Shown: one piece after another, positions 50,400 to 59,314 of the stretch
Numbering within the stretch: position 1 is the first letter of the stretch
Layout: the number at the start of each line of letters is the position of its first letter
Source of the DNA: Natronospira sp.
GTDB lineage: Bacteria; Pseudomonadota; Gammaproteobacteria; Natronospirales; Natronospiraceae
Direction: 5' to 3'
Length of the DNA stretch: 64,000 nucleotides
Assembly (NCBI GenBank): GCA_003558125.1
Contig: PWMQ01000073.1
Coordinates: 39,697-103,696 of the forward strand
Made by a program: the position numbers and the translations under genes
Notes under the pieces: generated by a model
The model's database searches: none
Told to the model about the DNA's origin: nothing
Seen by the model: only the letters and a program-made list of their open reading frames with translations

Positions 50400-51071
50400 T
50401 TACTGCCGTTTCCTTGCCAGAGTAAGCCCGTCACCAATGGGGACCAGGCTGATGTCGACCCTGTCATCGGCCAATAGAGACTCGTTGAACTGACGAATGG
50501 CACGGGTGTCGGCATCGTCCACGGCCGGGTCGGCGACCTTGCCATCCCATAGGGTATTATCCACGGCGATGAGCCCACCGGGCCGGAGCAGACGTAGACA
50601 GCATTCGAAATAGTCACCGTAGGCGGTCTTGTCGGCATCGATGAAGGCAAAATCCCAGATGGCCCGCCCCTCTTCCTCGTCTTCCAGCAGGCCCGTGAGA
50701 GTCTCCAGCGCCGGCCCGAGACGCAGGTCAATGCGCTCCTCCACTCCGGCCTGCCGCCAATGGCCCCGACCCACATCGGTCCACTCCCGACTGAGATCGC
50801 AGGCAAGCACTCGCCCATCCTCTGGCAGGGCCAGGGCCATCGCCAGCGTACTGTAGCCAGTAAAGGTGCCGATCTCGATACAGCGCCTGGCGCCCATCAG
50901 CCGCAGGAGCATTTGCATGAATTGGCCCTGTTCCGGGGCAATCTGCATATTGTGCTCCGGTAATCTCGCGGTCTCCTCACGCAGGGCCCGCATGGGCGCG
51001 GGCTCTCGCAAGGAAACCCCGAGCAGATACTCGTGCAGGCGTGGATCCAGCGGCGTGGTGCGATTGGACAT
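50400..51071 (-). CDS. SAM-dependent O-methyltransferase, class I
   Basis: The 223-residue enzyme resembles catechol/caffeoyl-CoA O-methyltransferases. Family features are RRCIEIGTFTGYSTLAMALALPEDGRVLACD for SAM binding, FIDADKTAYGDYFE with the metal-site Asp, and IAVDNTLWDGKVADP. The acceptor is unknown. The ATG at 51071 has GGGAGAG upstream; a longer reading from 51113 is less likely. It is divergent from cpdA across about 240 bases that contain a candidate operator, and convergent with the large lipoprotein gene. Confidence 0.9.
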   Translation of the reverse strand: MSNRTTPLDPRLHEYLLGVSLREPAPMRALREETARLPEHNMQIAPEQGQFMQMLLRLMGARRCIEIGTFTGYSTLAMALALPEDGRVLACDLSREWTDVGRGHWRQAGVEERIDLRLGPALETLTGLLEDEEEGRAIWDFAFIDADKTAYGDYFECCLRLLRPGGLIAVDNTLWDGKVADPAVDDADTRAIRQFNESLLADDRVDISLVPIGDGLTLARKRQ

Positions 51072-51181
51072 AAGCTCTCCCTCGACAGGGCCAGATTGGG
51101 TCACAGAGGCCACAAATTGCCCTGAATGGCCATGACCATGGCCACTGAAAACGGCAAACTGAGGCCTGGTTCACAGTCTAA

Positions 51182-51199
51182 CTATCATAGCTGTGATAG
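51182..51199. promoter_or_regulatory. Palindrome in the OMT/cpdA divergent region, candidate operator
   Basis: The 18-base sequence CTATCATAGCTGTGATAG is symmetric at 16 of 18 positions. It lies between the divergent O-methyltransferase and cpdA genes, with an AT-rich TTTAATACT immediately on the right. This suits a dimeric repressor or activator site, but no protein can be named. Confidence 0.4.
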
Positions 51200-51309
51200 C
51201 TTTAATACTGTGGGCTTGGCCCTTGCCCCGAACAGGGTCGGAGGAATCCCTCTCAGGGAAATGAGGCATTCCCGCCACCATGCAGGGCGGGCACGACGGG
51301 CGGCAACGA

Positions 51310-52077
51310 ATGGACAAGATTCTCCAGATCACCGACACCCACTTGTTCGCCGACGGCGATGGCGAACTGCGCGGCACACGAACCGGTGAAACCCTTCGCA
51401 AGGTCCTGAACCATGTCCAGGACCACCATGCCGACGCCAAGGCCATCCTGGTGACCGGCGACCTGGTCCAGCAGGAAACCGAAGCAGCCTACCGGCATTT
51501 CATTCAGTATTTCGGTGATTTCCAGGTGCCCGTCCTGTGCATTCCGGGCAATCACGATGACCCGGACATCATGCGCCGCACCCTCACCATGCCCCCCTTC
51601 CGTCTGGACACCCGAGTCAGTCTGGGTGCCTGGGACGTCATTCAGTTGGACAGTCACATTCCCGGCTCGCCGGCAGGCAGAGTGGGTGAGTCCGGCCTCG
51701 CGGAGCTGGACCGCCTGCTCAAGGCAAACCGCCCTCGCCCCACCCTCGTGGCGGTGCACCACCAACCGCGACCGGTGGGCACGCCCTGGCTGGATGGGGT
51801 GGGCCTGAAGGATGGCGACCAACTGCTGGAGATAGTCAGCGCCCACGAACATGCCCGTGCCGTGATCTGGGGCCATGTTCACCAGCCCTCGGAGGGATAC
51901 CACGGTCACCTGCGCTTGCTGGGGACACCCTCCACCTGTGCCCAGTTCCTGGCCGGCAGCGAGGACTTCGCCATCGATCCCGACGCCCCACCCGCCTATC
52001 GCGTTCTTTATCTCGACGACGCCGGCCGCATCGACGACGAGCTGGTGCAGCTGCAGGCCGCTGACCTGCCTTCATGA
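51310..52077 (+). CDS. cpdA: 3',5'-cyclic-AMP phosphodiesterase CpdA
   Basis: CpdA hydrolyses cAMP to AMP and belongs to the calcineurin-like metallophosphoesterases. The 255-residue protein has the metal-binding blocks ILQITDTHLF (Asp9, His11), LVTGDLVQ, CIPGNHDD, AVHHQPRPVG and IWGHVHQPSEG. ATG 51310 aligns with known starts; an ATG at 51280 would add ten residues. Its stop overlaps the next gene by four bases. No cAMP receptor or cyclase gene is in this window. Confidence 0.9.
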   Translation: MDKILQITDTHLFADGDGELRGTRTGETLRKVLNHVQDHHADAKAILVTGDLVQQETEAAYRHFIQYFGDFQVPVLCIPGNHDDPDIMRRTLTMPPFRLDTRVSLGAWDVIQLDSHIPGSPAGRVGESGLAELDRLLKANRPRPTLVAVHHQPRPVGTPWLDGVGLKDGDQLLEIVSAHEHARAVIWGHVHQPSEGYHGHLRLLGTPSTCAQFLAGSEDFAIDPDAPPAYRVLYLDDAGRIDDELVQLQAADLPS

Positions 52078-52694
52078 GCGCCCAGGACCCGACCCAGCGC
52101 CGCCCCCTGTCGGCACTCGGCCCCAAGGAGGCCCTGGTCCTCTATTACGAGCTGCTGAGACGACACGGCTACAACGACAGCCACAGCGGCAACGCTTCGG
52201 TTCGTGACGGAAACCAGATCTGGGTTACCCCCACCGGGGCCTGCGCCGATACGCTGACCGCGGATGAACTTGTCGCCTGCCGGATCGGAGAGAAACCGCC
52301 CTCCGGGGCCTCGCTGGATGCAACCCTGCACCTTGCGGTCCAGGCTGCTCGGGAGGACATCTCTGCGGTGCTGCACAGTCACGGCCACCATGCGGTCGGC
52401 CTGACCCTGGGCGGGGGTGACTTCATTCCCCCGGACTTCGAGGGCAGTTTCTACTTCGGCCGTGTGCCCGTCCTGGATGTACCCTATGAACGCTATGTCG
52501 AGGAGGCCCCGGCGCTGGTGGCCGACTGTCTGAGTGAACACCCGGCCTGCATCGTCCGCGGCCATGGCATATACGCGCGGGGCGAGACGCTGGATCGCGC
52601 CTACAAGTGGAGCTGCTCCCTGGAGCAATCCGCCCGTACCGCCTATATCGCTGTGCAATCCGGACGAATTCCCCTGGAACGAATTCTCGACTGA
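52074..52694 (+). CDS. Class II aldolase/adducin family protein
   Basis: The 206-residue protein has the class II aldolase fold of fuculose-phosphate aldolase, ribulose-phosphate epimerase and MtnB. Zinc-ligand His residues are visible in AVLHSHGHHAVGL and IVRGHGIYARG; the substrate loop is SHSGNASVRDGNQIWVTPTG. A catalytic Glu or Asp cannot be assigned with confidence, so aldolase, dehydratase or epimerase are all possible. It overlaps cpdA by four bases (ATGA), which suggests linked translation though no metabolic link is obvious. Confidence 0.8.
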   Translation: MSAQDPTQRRPLSALGPKEALVLYYELLRRHGYNDSHSGNASVRDGNQIWVTPTGACADTLTADELVACRIGEKPPSGASLDATLHLAVQAAREDISAVLHSHGHHAVGLTLGGGDFIPPDFEGSFYFGRVPVLDVPYERYVEEAPALVADCLSEHPACIVRGHGIYARGETLDRAYKWSCSLEQSARTAYIAVQSGRIPLERILD

Positions 52695-52781
52695 CTGGTC
52701 TTGCTGGAAAGTATTCCCAGAAGGCGGGACAATAACAGCGAGGAACGCCGCCCTATTCCCCTTCACCCGGAGGTTGAGTTC

Positions 52782-53717
52782 ATGAAATTTCGAGACCCCC
52801 TAAGCCGCGCCCTGACCGGGGCGACCTGGATTTTTGCCCTGCTCCTGATGTTGGCTCCCCTGAGTCTGCTTGCCGAAGACAGCGATCTGTCCGAGGCCGC
52901 CCCCAGTTTCTGGAAGGTGGAAGGTGAACAAAACACCGTCTGGCTGTTCGGCTCTGTACATGTACTGACGGAGGAGCACTATCCCCTGGCCGATGCGGTG
53001 GAAGAGGCATTTGAACAGTCACCTTACCTGGTGGTGGAAACCGACATCGTCAATATCGACCCACAGGTTCAGCAGCAGCTGATGGTCAATGCCGGCCTTC
53101 TCCCGGAAGGCACCACCCTGGAGGATGTGCTGGGCGAGGAGCGCTATAAGCGTGCGACCGAGCTGGCCGGTGCCAATGGTTATGATCTGTCGCAGATGAA
53201 CATGCTCCGACCCTGGCTGTTGGCCCTGGTGCTGACAGTGACCGAATTCGAACGCATGGGCTACACCGCCGATCACGGCGTCGAAACCTATTTCCTGAAT
53301 CGGGCGGCCGACAAGCACAAATCCATCGTCGAGCTGGAAACCCTGCAATTTCAAATCAGCCTCTTCGACGAGCTGGACGAGGAAACCCAGATTGATTTCC
53401 TCATGCAGACGCTGGAAGAGATTGATGGCATGGAGGAGCAGATCGAGGCACTGATCAGTGCCTGGGAGTCCGGCAGCCTGGGAGAGCTGGAAGATGCACT
53501 GCTGGAAGACTTCCAGGACTATCCCGAGGTCTACGAGCGCATCGTCACCGATCGCAATCACAACTGGATGGACGATATCACCCGCTTCCTGGACGAGGGC
53601 GAGCAGGACTATTTCGTGGTGGTCGGCGCCCTGCACATGGTGGGTGAAGAGGGCCTGGTTAACCTGCTTCGCCAGGCCGGCTATCAAATCGAGTCCAAGT
53701 CGGTGACTGCCGAGTAA
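52782..53717 (+). CDS. TraB/GumN family secreted protein
   Basis: The 311-residue product has a signal peptide (about residues 1-30, ending near LLAED). A TraB/GumN domain follows, with the starting motif VWLFGSVHVLTEEHYPL, the GYTADHGVETYFLNRA centre and the end motif YFVVVGALHMVGEEGLVNLLRQAGYQI. Two conserved G-H patterns (GSVH, GALHMVGEEG) suggest a Tiki-like metalloprotease fold. Bacterial members have no settled role. ATG 52782 has GGAGGT upstream. It appears monocistronic. Confidence 0.88.
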   Translation: MKFRDPLSRALTGATWIFALLLMLAPLSLLAEDSDLSEAAPSFWKVEGEQNTVWLFGSVHVLTEEHYPLADAVEEAFEQSPYLVVETDIVNIDPQVQQQLMVNAGLLPEGTTLEDVLGEERYKRATELAGANGYDLSQMNMLRPWLLALVLTVTEFERMGYTADHGVETYFLNRAADKHKSIVELETLQFQISLFDELDEETQIDFLMQTLEEIDGMEEQIEALISAWESGSLGELEDALLEDFQDYPEVYERIVTDRNHNWMDDITRFLDEGEQDYFVVVGALHMVGEEGLVNLLRQAGYQIESKSVTAE

Positions 53718-53752
53718 AGCGTCTGCTGGTCACGGCCCCCCTGATCAGGGAT

Positions 53753-53788
53753 TCATAAAAAGAGCCGGGAACCGCTTCGGTTCCCGGC
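53753..53788 (-). terminator. Intrinsic terminator reading leftwards
   Basis: A perfect 11-base stem (53764-53774 with 53778-53788) with a three-base loop is followed on the minus strand by TCTTTTT. It would end a minus-strand transcript arriving from the rubredoxin side and could also stop the TraB/GumN transcript from the other direction. Confidence 0.75.
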
Positions 53789-54079
53789 AATTCGACGCTC
53801 ACAGCGCCTCCTCAGGGAGAGGTCAGGAAGTAACTACGCGCTTCCTCAACGCAGGCCACCGGGCCAATACTGGCGGCCTGCAATGGATCTGACGCACCGC
53901 GTCGCTGTCCGTTACAAATTGCTAAAAGCAGGGAATACTTCGTGGAGCGGGAAAGGCCGAACCGTCTATCGATAAAGCCTGTCGGCAGGCAGAGGGGCGG
54001 CAGAGAGCTCGATCTGAAGACCTGAATAACCGTCATGCCGGGTTGCATCAGATACTCCGATGCAACCCTTCAGGACAGA
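53789..54079. other. Gap between TraB/GumN and rubredoxin genes, no assured gene
   Basis: The 291 bases hold one minus-strand reading of 78 codons (53812-54048) with no recognised family and no clear ribosome site. Its stop is 24 bases before the leftward terminator, which could indicate a small gene or a small RNA. A perfect ten-base inverted repeat (54040-54049 with 54059-54068) overlaps the supposed start, just after the rubredoxin stop, and lacks a U-tract. Confidence 0.4.
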
Positions 54080-54244
54080 TCAGATCTCGATCATTTCAAA
54101 GTCTTCCTTGCCCGCGCCGCAATCGGGGCAGACCCAGTTCATGGGTACATCTTCCCACTTGGTGCCCGGCTCAATACCGGACTCCGGGTCCCCTTTTTCT
54201 TCTTCATAGACATATCCGCAAATGACGCACATATAGGCTTTCAT
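54080..54244 (-). CDS. Rubredoxin
   Basis: This 54-residue protein holds a single iron coordinated by Cys6 and Cys9 ([10 protein letters not shown]) and Cys39 and Cys42 ([11 protein letters not shown]). It is a one-electron carrier for alkane hydroxylases, oxidative-stress enzymes or other oxidoreductases. The length is standard and the ATG at 54244 gives the usual [10 protein letters not shown] start; a longer reading adds a non-conserved leader. No alkane hydroxylase or rubredoxin reductase gene is nearby, so its partner is unknown. Confidence 0.96.
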   Translation of the reverse strand: MKAYMCVICGYVYEEEKGDPESGIEPGTKWEDVPMNWVCPDCGAGKEDFEMIEI

Positions 54245-54360
54245 GGGGAATCTGCACTCCTGACTGGGCTCGTGAACAGGCGGCAATTCTCACATGGAGC
54301 GGCGCCCCATCCAAGCCCCGGGACTTCGCCGTTCGGTACCGACTGACTTATAATGGCGGC

Positions 54361-55149
54361 ATGACAACGACCACGACACCCCCTGTTGTATTGATCATTG
54401 CCGGCAATGACCCCTCCGGTGGCGCCGGGGTGTGCGCCGATACCCAGGCCATTAGCGCTCTGGGCTGCCATCCGGCACCGGTTATCACCGCCCTGACCGT
54501 ACAGGACACGCTCAACGCCTACCGGGTGGAAGTCAGCGACCCCCAGCTGGTGATGGAGCAGGCCGCCACCGTACTGGATGATCTGCCGATAGCGGCGGTC
54601 AAGCTGGGCCTGCTCGGCAATGCCGAGATCGGCCGAGCGGTGGCCGAAGTTCTGGAGAGCCATCCGGAACTGCCCGTGGTCCTTGATCCGGTGCTGGTCG
54701 CCGCCGGTGGCGCTCGGCTGGCCGAAGAGAATCTTATTCAGGTTCTGAAAGAACAATTGATTCCCATCAGCACCGTCGTCACACCCAACGCGAGCGAAGC
54801 CCGCGCACTGGCACCCGAGGCGGATACCCCACAGGCTCGGGCCGACACACTGCTAGAACTGGGCGCACCCTGGGTACTGCACAAGGGTGCCGACGAAGAC
54901 ACCCCGGCAGTGGACAATATCCTGTTCGGCGCTGAAGGTCGGCGCGAGGATTTCCGCTGGGATCGCCTTCCCGGCCAGTACCATGGCTCCGGCTGTACCC
55001 TGGCCTCGGCCATCGCCGCGAGATTGGCGTCGGGCCAGGATGCAGTTGAAGCCGTACGCCAGGCCCAGGACTGGACCTGGCGCGCCCTGCATTCGGGCTG
55101 GCGGCTCGGGAAGGGCCAACACATCCCCAATCGCCTGCCCGGGCGCTGA
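54361..55149 (+). CDS. thiD: Hydroxymethylpyrimidine/phosphomethylpyrimidine kinase ThiD
   Basis: ThiD phosphorylates hydroxymethylpyrimidine and its monophosphate for thiamine synthesis. The 262-residue ribokinase-fold protein begins VVLIIAGNDPSGGAGVCADTQAISALGCHP. It has the catalytic anion-hole motif PGQYHGSGCTLASAIAARLA and the VVTPNASEARAL segment. The length matches the family. ThiE follows after seven bases. No thiamine-pyrophosphate riboswitch was recognised in the 116-base leader. Confidence 0.94.
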   Translation: MTTTTTPPVVLIIAGNDPSGGAGVCADTQAISALGCHPAPVITALTVQDTLNAYRVEVSDPQLVMEQAATVLDDLPIAAVKLGLLGNAEIGRAVAEVLESHPELPVVLDPVLVAAGGARLAEENLIQVLKEQLIPISTVVTPNASEARALAPEADTPQARADTLLELGAPWVLHKGADEDTPAVDNILFGAEGRREDFRWDRLPGQYHGSGCTLASAIAARLASGQDAVEAVRQAQDWTWRALHSGWRLGKGQHIPNRLPGR

Positions 55150-55156
55150 ACAGCCC

Positions 55157-55801
55157 ATGTCGATACCTGTCTCGGGCATCTATGTGCTGACCGATCACGA
55201 CGGCCTGGACGATGGGCGCCTGCTCAGTGATGTGGAAGCTGCCCTGCAAGGCGGGGTGGCCATGATCCAGTACCGGGACAAGAGCCATGATCACAGCGCC
55301 CGGCACCGGCGAGCACTCGCACTGCGGGCACAATGCAGGGACTATGGCACCCCCCTGATCATCAATGACGATGTCGAGCTCTGTGCAGCCGTGGATGCCG
55401 ACGGTGTTCACCTGGGCCGGGATGACGGCCAATTGGAGTCAGCGCGCCAGCAGCTGGGGCCAGACAAGCTGATTGGGGTCTCCTGCTACAACGAGCTGAA
55501 CCGGGCCAGGGCCGCTGCCCAGGCCGGTGCCGATTACCTGGCCTTCGGCAGTATATTTCCCTCCGACACCAAGCCGAACGCTGTTCATGCTCCCCTGGCG
55601 CTGTTGCAGCTTGCCAGTGCCCAGTTTCCTGCTCCCGTCTGCGCCATCGGCGGTATCGGACCGGCCAATGTGGATCGTGTCGCGGCCGCGGGCGCCGACC
55701 TGGTGGCTGTCATTGGCAGCGTCTGGTCGGGGGACCCGAGGGAGAATGTCGCCCGATTGAAGCAGGCCTTTGAACAGGGGCGGCAGCGGCAACCGTCATG
55801 A
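55157..55801 (+). CDS. thiE: Thiamine-phosphate synthase ThiE
   Basis: ThiE joins the pyrimidine and thiazole halves to form thiamine phosphate. The 214-residue TIM barrel shows GIYVLTDHD, AMIQYRDKSHD, LIINDDVELCAAVDADGVHLGRDD and DYLAFGSIFPSDTKPNA, then VCAIGGIGPANV. These are the usual phosphate- and diphosphate-binding loops. ATG 55157 is supported by homology; readings that start inside thiD are not. It is downstream of thiD and before hemL, an order seen in several gammaproteobacteria. Confidence 0.94.
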   Translation: MSIPVSGIYVLTDHDGLDDGRLLSDVEAALQGGVAMIQYRDKSHDHSARHRRALALRAQCRDYGTPLIINDDVELCAAVDADGVHLGRDDGQLESARQQLGPDKLIGVSCYNELNRARAAAQAGADYLAFGSIFPSDTKPNAVHAPLALLQLASAQFPAPVCAIGGIGPANVDRVAAAGADLVAVIGSVWSGDPRENVARLKQAFEQGRQRQPS

Positions 55802-55898
55802 CCCCGACCTGGAGCTGTAGGAAGCCGGGGCAACTGTTAGGATAAGCGGCCTGAGAATCCCGCAAGAGCCACCCATCTGACAAAGACAAGAATCTGCC

Positions 55899-57176
55899 AT
55901 GACCCAGTCTCTATTGGAAAAAGCCAGTCAATACATCGTCGGCGGCGTCAACTCACCGGTACGAGCCTTCACCGGCGTTGGCGGCGAGCCCCTGTTCGTG
56001 GAAAGTGCCCAGGGCAGTCGCATCCATGCCAGTGATGGCCGAGCCTACATTGACTATGTGGGTTCCTGGGGCCCGATGATTGGCGGTCATTCCCGGCCCG
56101 AGGTGATCGAGGCCGTGCAACGCGCAGCCACCCGCGGCTTGTCTTTCGGCGCTCCCACCGAGGTGGAGACGGAGATGGCCAAGCGCATCTGCGAAATCGT
56201 CCCCTCCATCGAGCGGGTCCGCATGGTCAACTCCGGCACCGAGGCGACCATGACTGCCATCCGTCTGGCCCGTGGCTACACCGGCCGTGACCGGGTGGTG
56301 AAATTCGAAGGGCACTATCACGGCCATTCAGACTCCCTGCTGGTCAAGGCCGGCTCGGGCGCCCTGACCCAGGGCGTGCCGAACAGCCCCGGGGTTCCCG
56401 CTGGCCTGGCCGAGCTGACCATGACCCTGCCCTTCAACGACCTGGATTCGGTCCGCGCCGCCTTCCGCGAGAAGGGCGATGAAATCGCCTGCATTATTGT
56501 CGAACCGGTTGCCGGCAACATGAACTGCGTGCCCCCAATCGCCGGTTTCCTGGAGGGACTCAAGGAAATCTGCGCCGAACACGGCGCCATACTCATCTTC
56601 GACGAAGTCATGACCGGCTTCCGACTGGCGCCCGGCGGGGCCCAGCAATGGGCCGGCGTGACGCCGGATGTCACTACCCTTGGCAAGGTCGTGGGCGGTG
56701 GCATGCCGGTAGGCGCCGTGGGCGGCCGTCGGGAAATCATGGAGCATCTCTCGCCGCTGGGACCTGTCTATCAGGCCGGCACCCTGTCCGGAAACCCCCT
56801 TGGCATGGCCGCCGGCCTGGCAATGATGGACATCATCAGCGAACCCGGTTTTCACCAGGGCCTGGAAGACAGCACCCGCCGGCTTTGCAGTGGCCTCAAA
56901 TTAGCCGCCGACGATGCCGGCATTCCGCTCAGCATCAACCAGGTCCCCGGCATGTTTGGTCTGTTCTTCACTAAAGAAGAACCGGTGGAGCGCTTCAGTC
57001 AGGTCCAGGCCTGCGATATTGACCGCTTCAAGCGCTTCTTCCATGGCATGCTGGAACAGGGCATCTACCTGGCACCGTCCGCCTTTGAGGCGGGTTTTCT
57101 GTCCTCCGCCCACAGTGACGAGGACATCGACAGCACCGTGGATGCGGCCCGCCAGGTCTTCACCCGCCTCGCCTGA
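55899..57176 (+). CDS. hemL: Glutamate-1-semialdehyde 2,1-aminomutase HemL
   Basis: HemL converts glutamate-1-semialdehyde to 5-aminolevulinate in tetrapyrrole synthesis. The 425-residue fold-type-I PLP enzyme has the substrate gate [10 protein letters not shown] and the cofactor segment [21 protein letters not shown]. The metal-independent active site [14 protein letters not shown] and the PLP lysine Lys263 in [18 protein letters not shown] follow. It matches the family across its whole length. It stands alone after thiE, with a 97-base leader. Confidence 0.97.
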   Translation: MTQSLLEKASQYIVGGVNSPVRAFTGVGGEPLFVESAQGSRIHASDGRAYIDYVGSWGPMIGGHSRPEVIEAVQRAATRGLSFGAPTEVETEMAKRICEIVPSIERVRMVNSGTEATMTAIRLARGYTGRDRVVKFEGHYHGHSDSLLVKAGSGALTQGVPNSPGVPAGLAELTMTLPFNDLDSVRAAFREKGDEIACIIVEPVAGNMNCVPPIAGFLEGLKEICAEHGAILIFDEVMTGFRLAPGGAQQWAGVTPDVTTLGKVVGGGMPVGAVGGRREIMEHLSPLGPVYQAGTLSGNPLGMAAGLAMMDIISEPGFHQGLEDSTRRLCSGLKLAADDAGIPLSINQVPGMFGLFFTKEEPVERFSQVQACDIDRFKRFFHGMLEQGIYLAPSAFEAGFLSSAHSDEDIDSTVDAARQVFTRLA

Positions 57177-57367
57177 TCTCCAGGGCACTGTCCGTTCCCT
57201 AGCACCGGGGACGGACAGTGCCATGCCCCCACCTCAGCGGAACCTTCCCGGGCCATCGCCGTCAGCTGTAGGAAACCGATCGTCCATACGCGGCGCCTGG
57301 AATGCCGTTCACTTTCACGGATTCCAGGACTATGCTCCGACTAGTCCCTGATCTGAGGAGGTCAGCA

Positions 57368-58741
57368 ATGCGAACTTTTTTCTTGGCCATAATCGCCCTG
57401 ATATTGATGGCGCTTGGCGGGCCCGGTTCTGCCGCTGAACACCGGGATATCGTCATAGACCAGGTGCACATCATTCCCATGGATGAAGAGCGGGTGCTAC
57501 GAGACCGCGCGGTGCGCATCTCGGACGGTCAGATCATCGAGATTCGATCCGCGGGACACTGGCAAGCCGACGACGGGATCCAGCTTATTGATGGCCGGAA
57601 CGGCTATCTGATGCCCGGCCTGGCCGAAATGCACGCCCATGTACCGGGCGAGCAAGCCCCCATGCAACTGCGTGAAGACATCCTTTTTCTTTATCTGAGC
57701 AATGGGGTCACCCTGGCTCGCGGCATGCTGGGTGAACCCTGGCACCTGGAGCTCCGTGAAGGCCTGGAGGAAGGCCAGTTTCTGGGGCCCCGGCTGATCA
57801 CCTCGGGCCCATCCCTGAATGGCAATAGCGTGGATAGCCCCGAAGCGGGCCGCGAGATGGTCCGCGATCAGGTGGAAGCCGGTTACGATTTTCTCAAGAT
57901 TCACCCCGGTTTGGGCCGGGCGGAATTCGACGCCATCGCCGAGGAAGCGAATGAACTCGGCATGGCCTTCGCCGGGCATGTACCCGAGGATGTGGGTATT
58001 TACCGGGCCCTGGAAGCGGGCTATGCCAGTATCGACCATCTGGACCGCTACCCGCGGGCACTGGTGGATGATGAAGTTCTGGAGCGGATCGACCCCGGCT
58101 TTTTCGATTATCGCCTGGCGCCCCACGCCAAGGCCGAACGGCTGGCGGAGATCGCCGAACAAACCCGCGATGCCGGGGTCTGGAATGTGCCTACGGAAAC
58201 CCTGATGCACAATCTGCTGCTGATGGATCCGGAGGAGGCTCCCCGACAACGCCCGGAAATGCGCTATCTGCCGGCTGAAATGGTGGAATCCTGGCAGGAC
58301 TGGGCACGGCGCACCCAGTCCGATGAAGACTATGACCGGGACGCGGCGGAGGCCTTCGTGGCGCTGCGCAAGGACCTGATCAAGGCCTTGCATGCGACCG
58401 GTGCGGAGCTGCTGCTGGGCTCCGATGCCCCCCAGGTATTCAACGTACCGGGCTTTTCCATCCATCACGAGATGGCCATCATGGAAGCCGCCGGCCTCAG
58501 CCCCTTTGAAGTCCTGCAAACCGGAACCGTTAACCCGGCCCGCTATTTCGACATGGGCGATCACTTCGGACAGGTGGCGGAAGGCATGAATGCCGATCTG
58601 GTGCTGCTGCGCGCCAACCCCCTCAAGGACCTGAGCAACCTCCGCGATCCCCGCGGCGTGATGATTCGGGGACAATGGATTGATGCCGAGCAAATCGGCG
58701 CGACCCTGCGGGAAATCGAGGACCGCTACGCCCGCGATTGA
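57368..58741 (+). CDS. Secreted amidohydrolase-family metal hydrolase
   Basis: The 457-residue protein has a signal peptide (about residues 1-23) and an amidohydrolase barrel. The first metal site is the HAH pair in MPGLAEMHAHVPGE. Further metal ligands probably come from KIHPGL (carbamylated Lys), GHVPEDVG and IDHLDRY, and the final Asp from LLGSDAPQVFN. The C-terminal part NPARYFDMGDHFGQVAEGMNADLVLLRANPL is the usual return to the small beta domain. Related enzymes are imidazolonepropionase-like peptidases and prolidases; the substrate is unknown. A GAGGAGG ribosome site precedes the ATG. Confidence 0.87.
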   Translation: MRTFFLAIIALILMALGGPGSAAEHRDIVIDQVHIIPMDEERVLRDRAVRISDGQIIEIRSAGHWQADDGIQLIDGRNGYLMPGLAEMHAHVPGEQAPMQLREDILFLYLSNGVTLARGMLGEPWHLELREGLEEGQFLGPRLITSGPSLNGNSVDSPEAGREMVRDQVEAGYDFLKIHPGLGRAEFDAIAEEANELGMAFAGHVPEDVGIYRALEAGYASIDHLDRYPRALVDDEVLERIDPGFFDYRLAPHAKAERLAEIAEQTRDAGVWNVPTETLMHNLLLMDPEEAPRQRPEMRYLPAEMVESWQDWARRTQSDEDYDRDAAEAFVALRKDLIKALHATGAELLLGSDAPQVFNVPGFSIHHEMAIMEAAGLSPFEVLQTGTVNPARYFDMGDHFGQVAEGMNADLVLLRANPLKDLSNLRDPRGVMIRGQWIDAEQIGATLREIEDRYARD

Positions 58742-58912
58742 ACGACCCCGTTCTTGCTTTGGAGAGGCCGCCGACCAGGCGGCCTCTCCTCCCCCTTGCC
58801 CCAATCATTCTCTCCCCAGGCTGTAACAGTCACGAGACTCCCTCGTCCTACTTCCGGCCGCCTCGTCTCGACCGGCCGAGCACTGGCGTTTCGAAAACCA
58901 CAGGAGCTATCC

Positions 58913-59314
58913 ATGTCTCAATCACGACTGTCGATCATCAAGATGTGCCTGATCAGCCTGGCCATGCTGCTGCCCGTAAGCAGCATGGCGGACGAGCCCC
59001 CGCCCGCCTTCACCCAGGACCGCTTTGAAGCATTGCAGCAAGAGGGTGCCGTCATCCTGGTGGATGTCTGGGCCTCCTGGTGCCCAACCTGCCGCGCCCA
59101 GGGAGAGGTTCTGAGTGATCTTCTCTCCGAGGAAGATTTCGCGGAAGTCAAGAAACTCCGGCTGGACTGGGACGAACAGAAGGAACATGCCGAATCCCTG
59201 GATGCATGGCGTCAAAGCACGCTGATTCTCTATCGGGGAGAAAATGAAATGGCACGCGTGGTGGCCGAAACCCGTGAGTCGGCCCTACGCAACTTTCTGG
59301 AGGCCGCACTCTGA
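58913..59314 (+). CDS. Periplasmic thioredoxin-like protein
   Basis: The 133-residue protein has a signal peptide (about residues 1-26, ending near SSMA). A thioredoxin domain follows, with active site WASWCPTCRAQGEVL and a shortened end with no clear cis-Pro (STLILYRGENEMAR). It is followed, with a one-base overlap, by a CcdA-like membrane electron carrier. The pair resembles the two parts of DsbD split into separate proteins. It probably keeps periplasmic thiols, such as those for cytochrome c maturation, reduced. Confidence 0.88.
   Translation: MSQSRLSIIKMCLISLAMLLPVSSMADEPPPAFTQDRFEALQQEGAVILVDVWASWCPTCRAQGEVLSDLLSEEDFAEVKKLRLDWDEQKEHAESLDAWRQSTLILYRGENEMARVVAETRESALRNFLEAAL

Noticed and set aside
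53812..54048. 78-codon minus-strand reading between TraB/GumN and rubredoxin genes
   Set aside because: Not listed as a gene because no ribosome site or family was seen; kept as an open finding because a terminator follows.
54245..54360. Thiamine-pyrophosphate riboswitch before thiD
   Set aside because: The CUGAGA and conserved pyrophosphate-helix sequences were not found in the leader.
54887..55156. Longer ThiE beginning inside thiD
   Set aside because: The added 90 residues are the other-frame reading of thiD; ThiE homology begins at the ATG at 55157.
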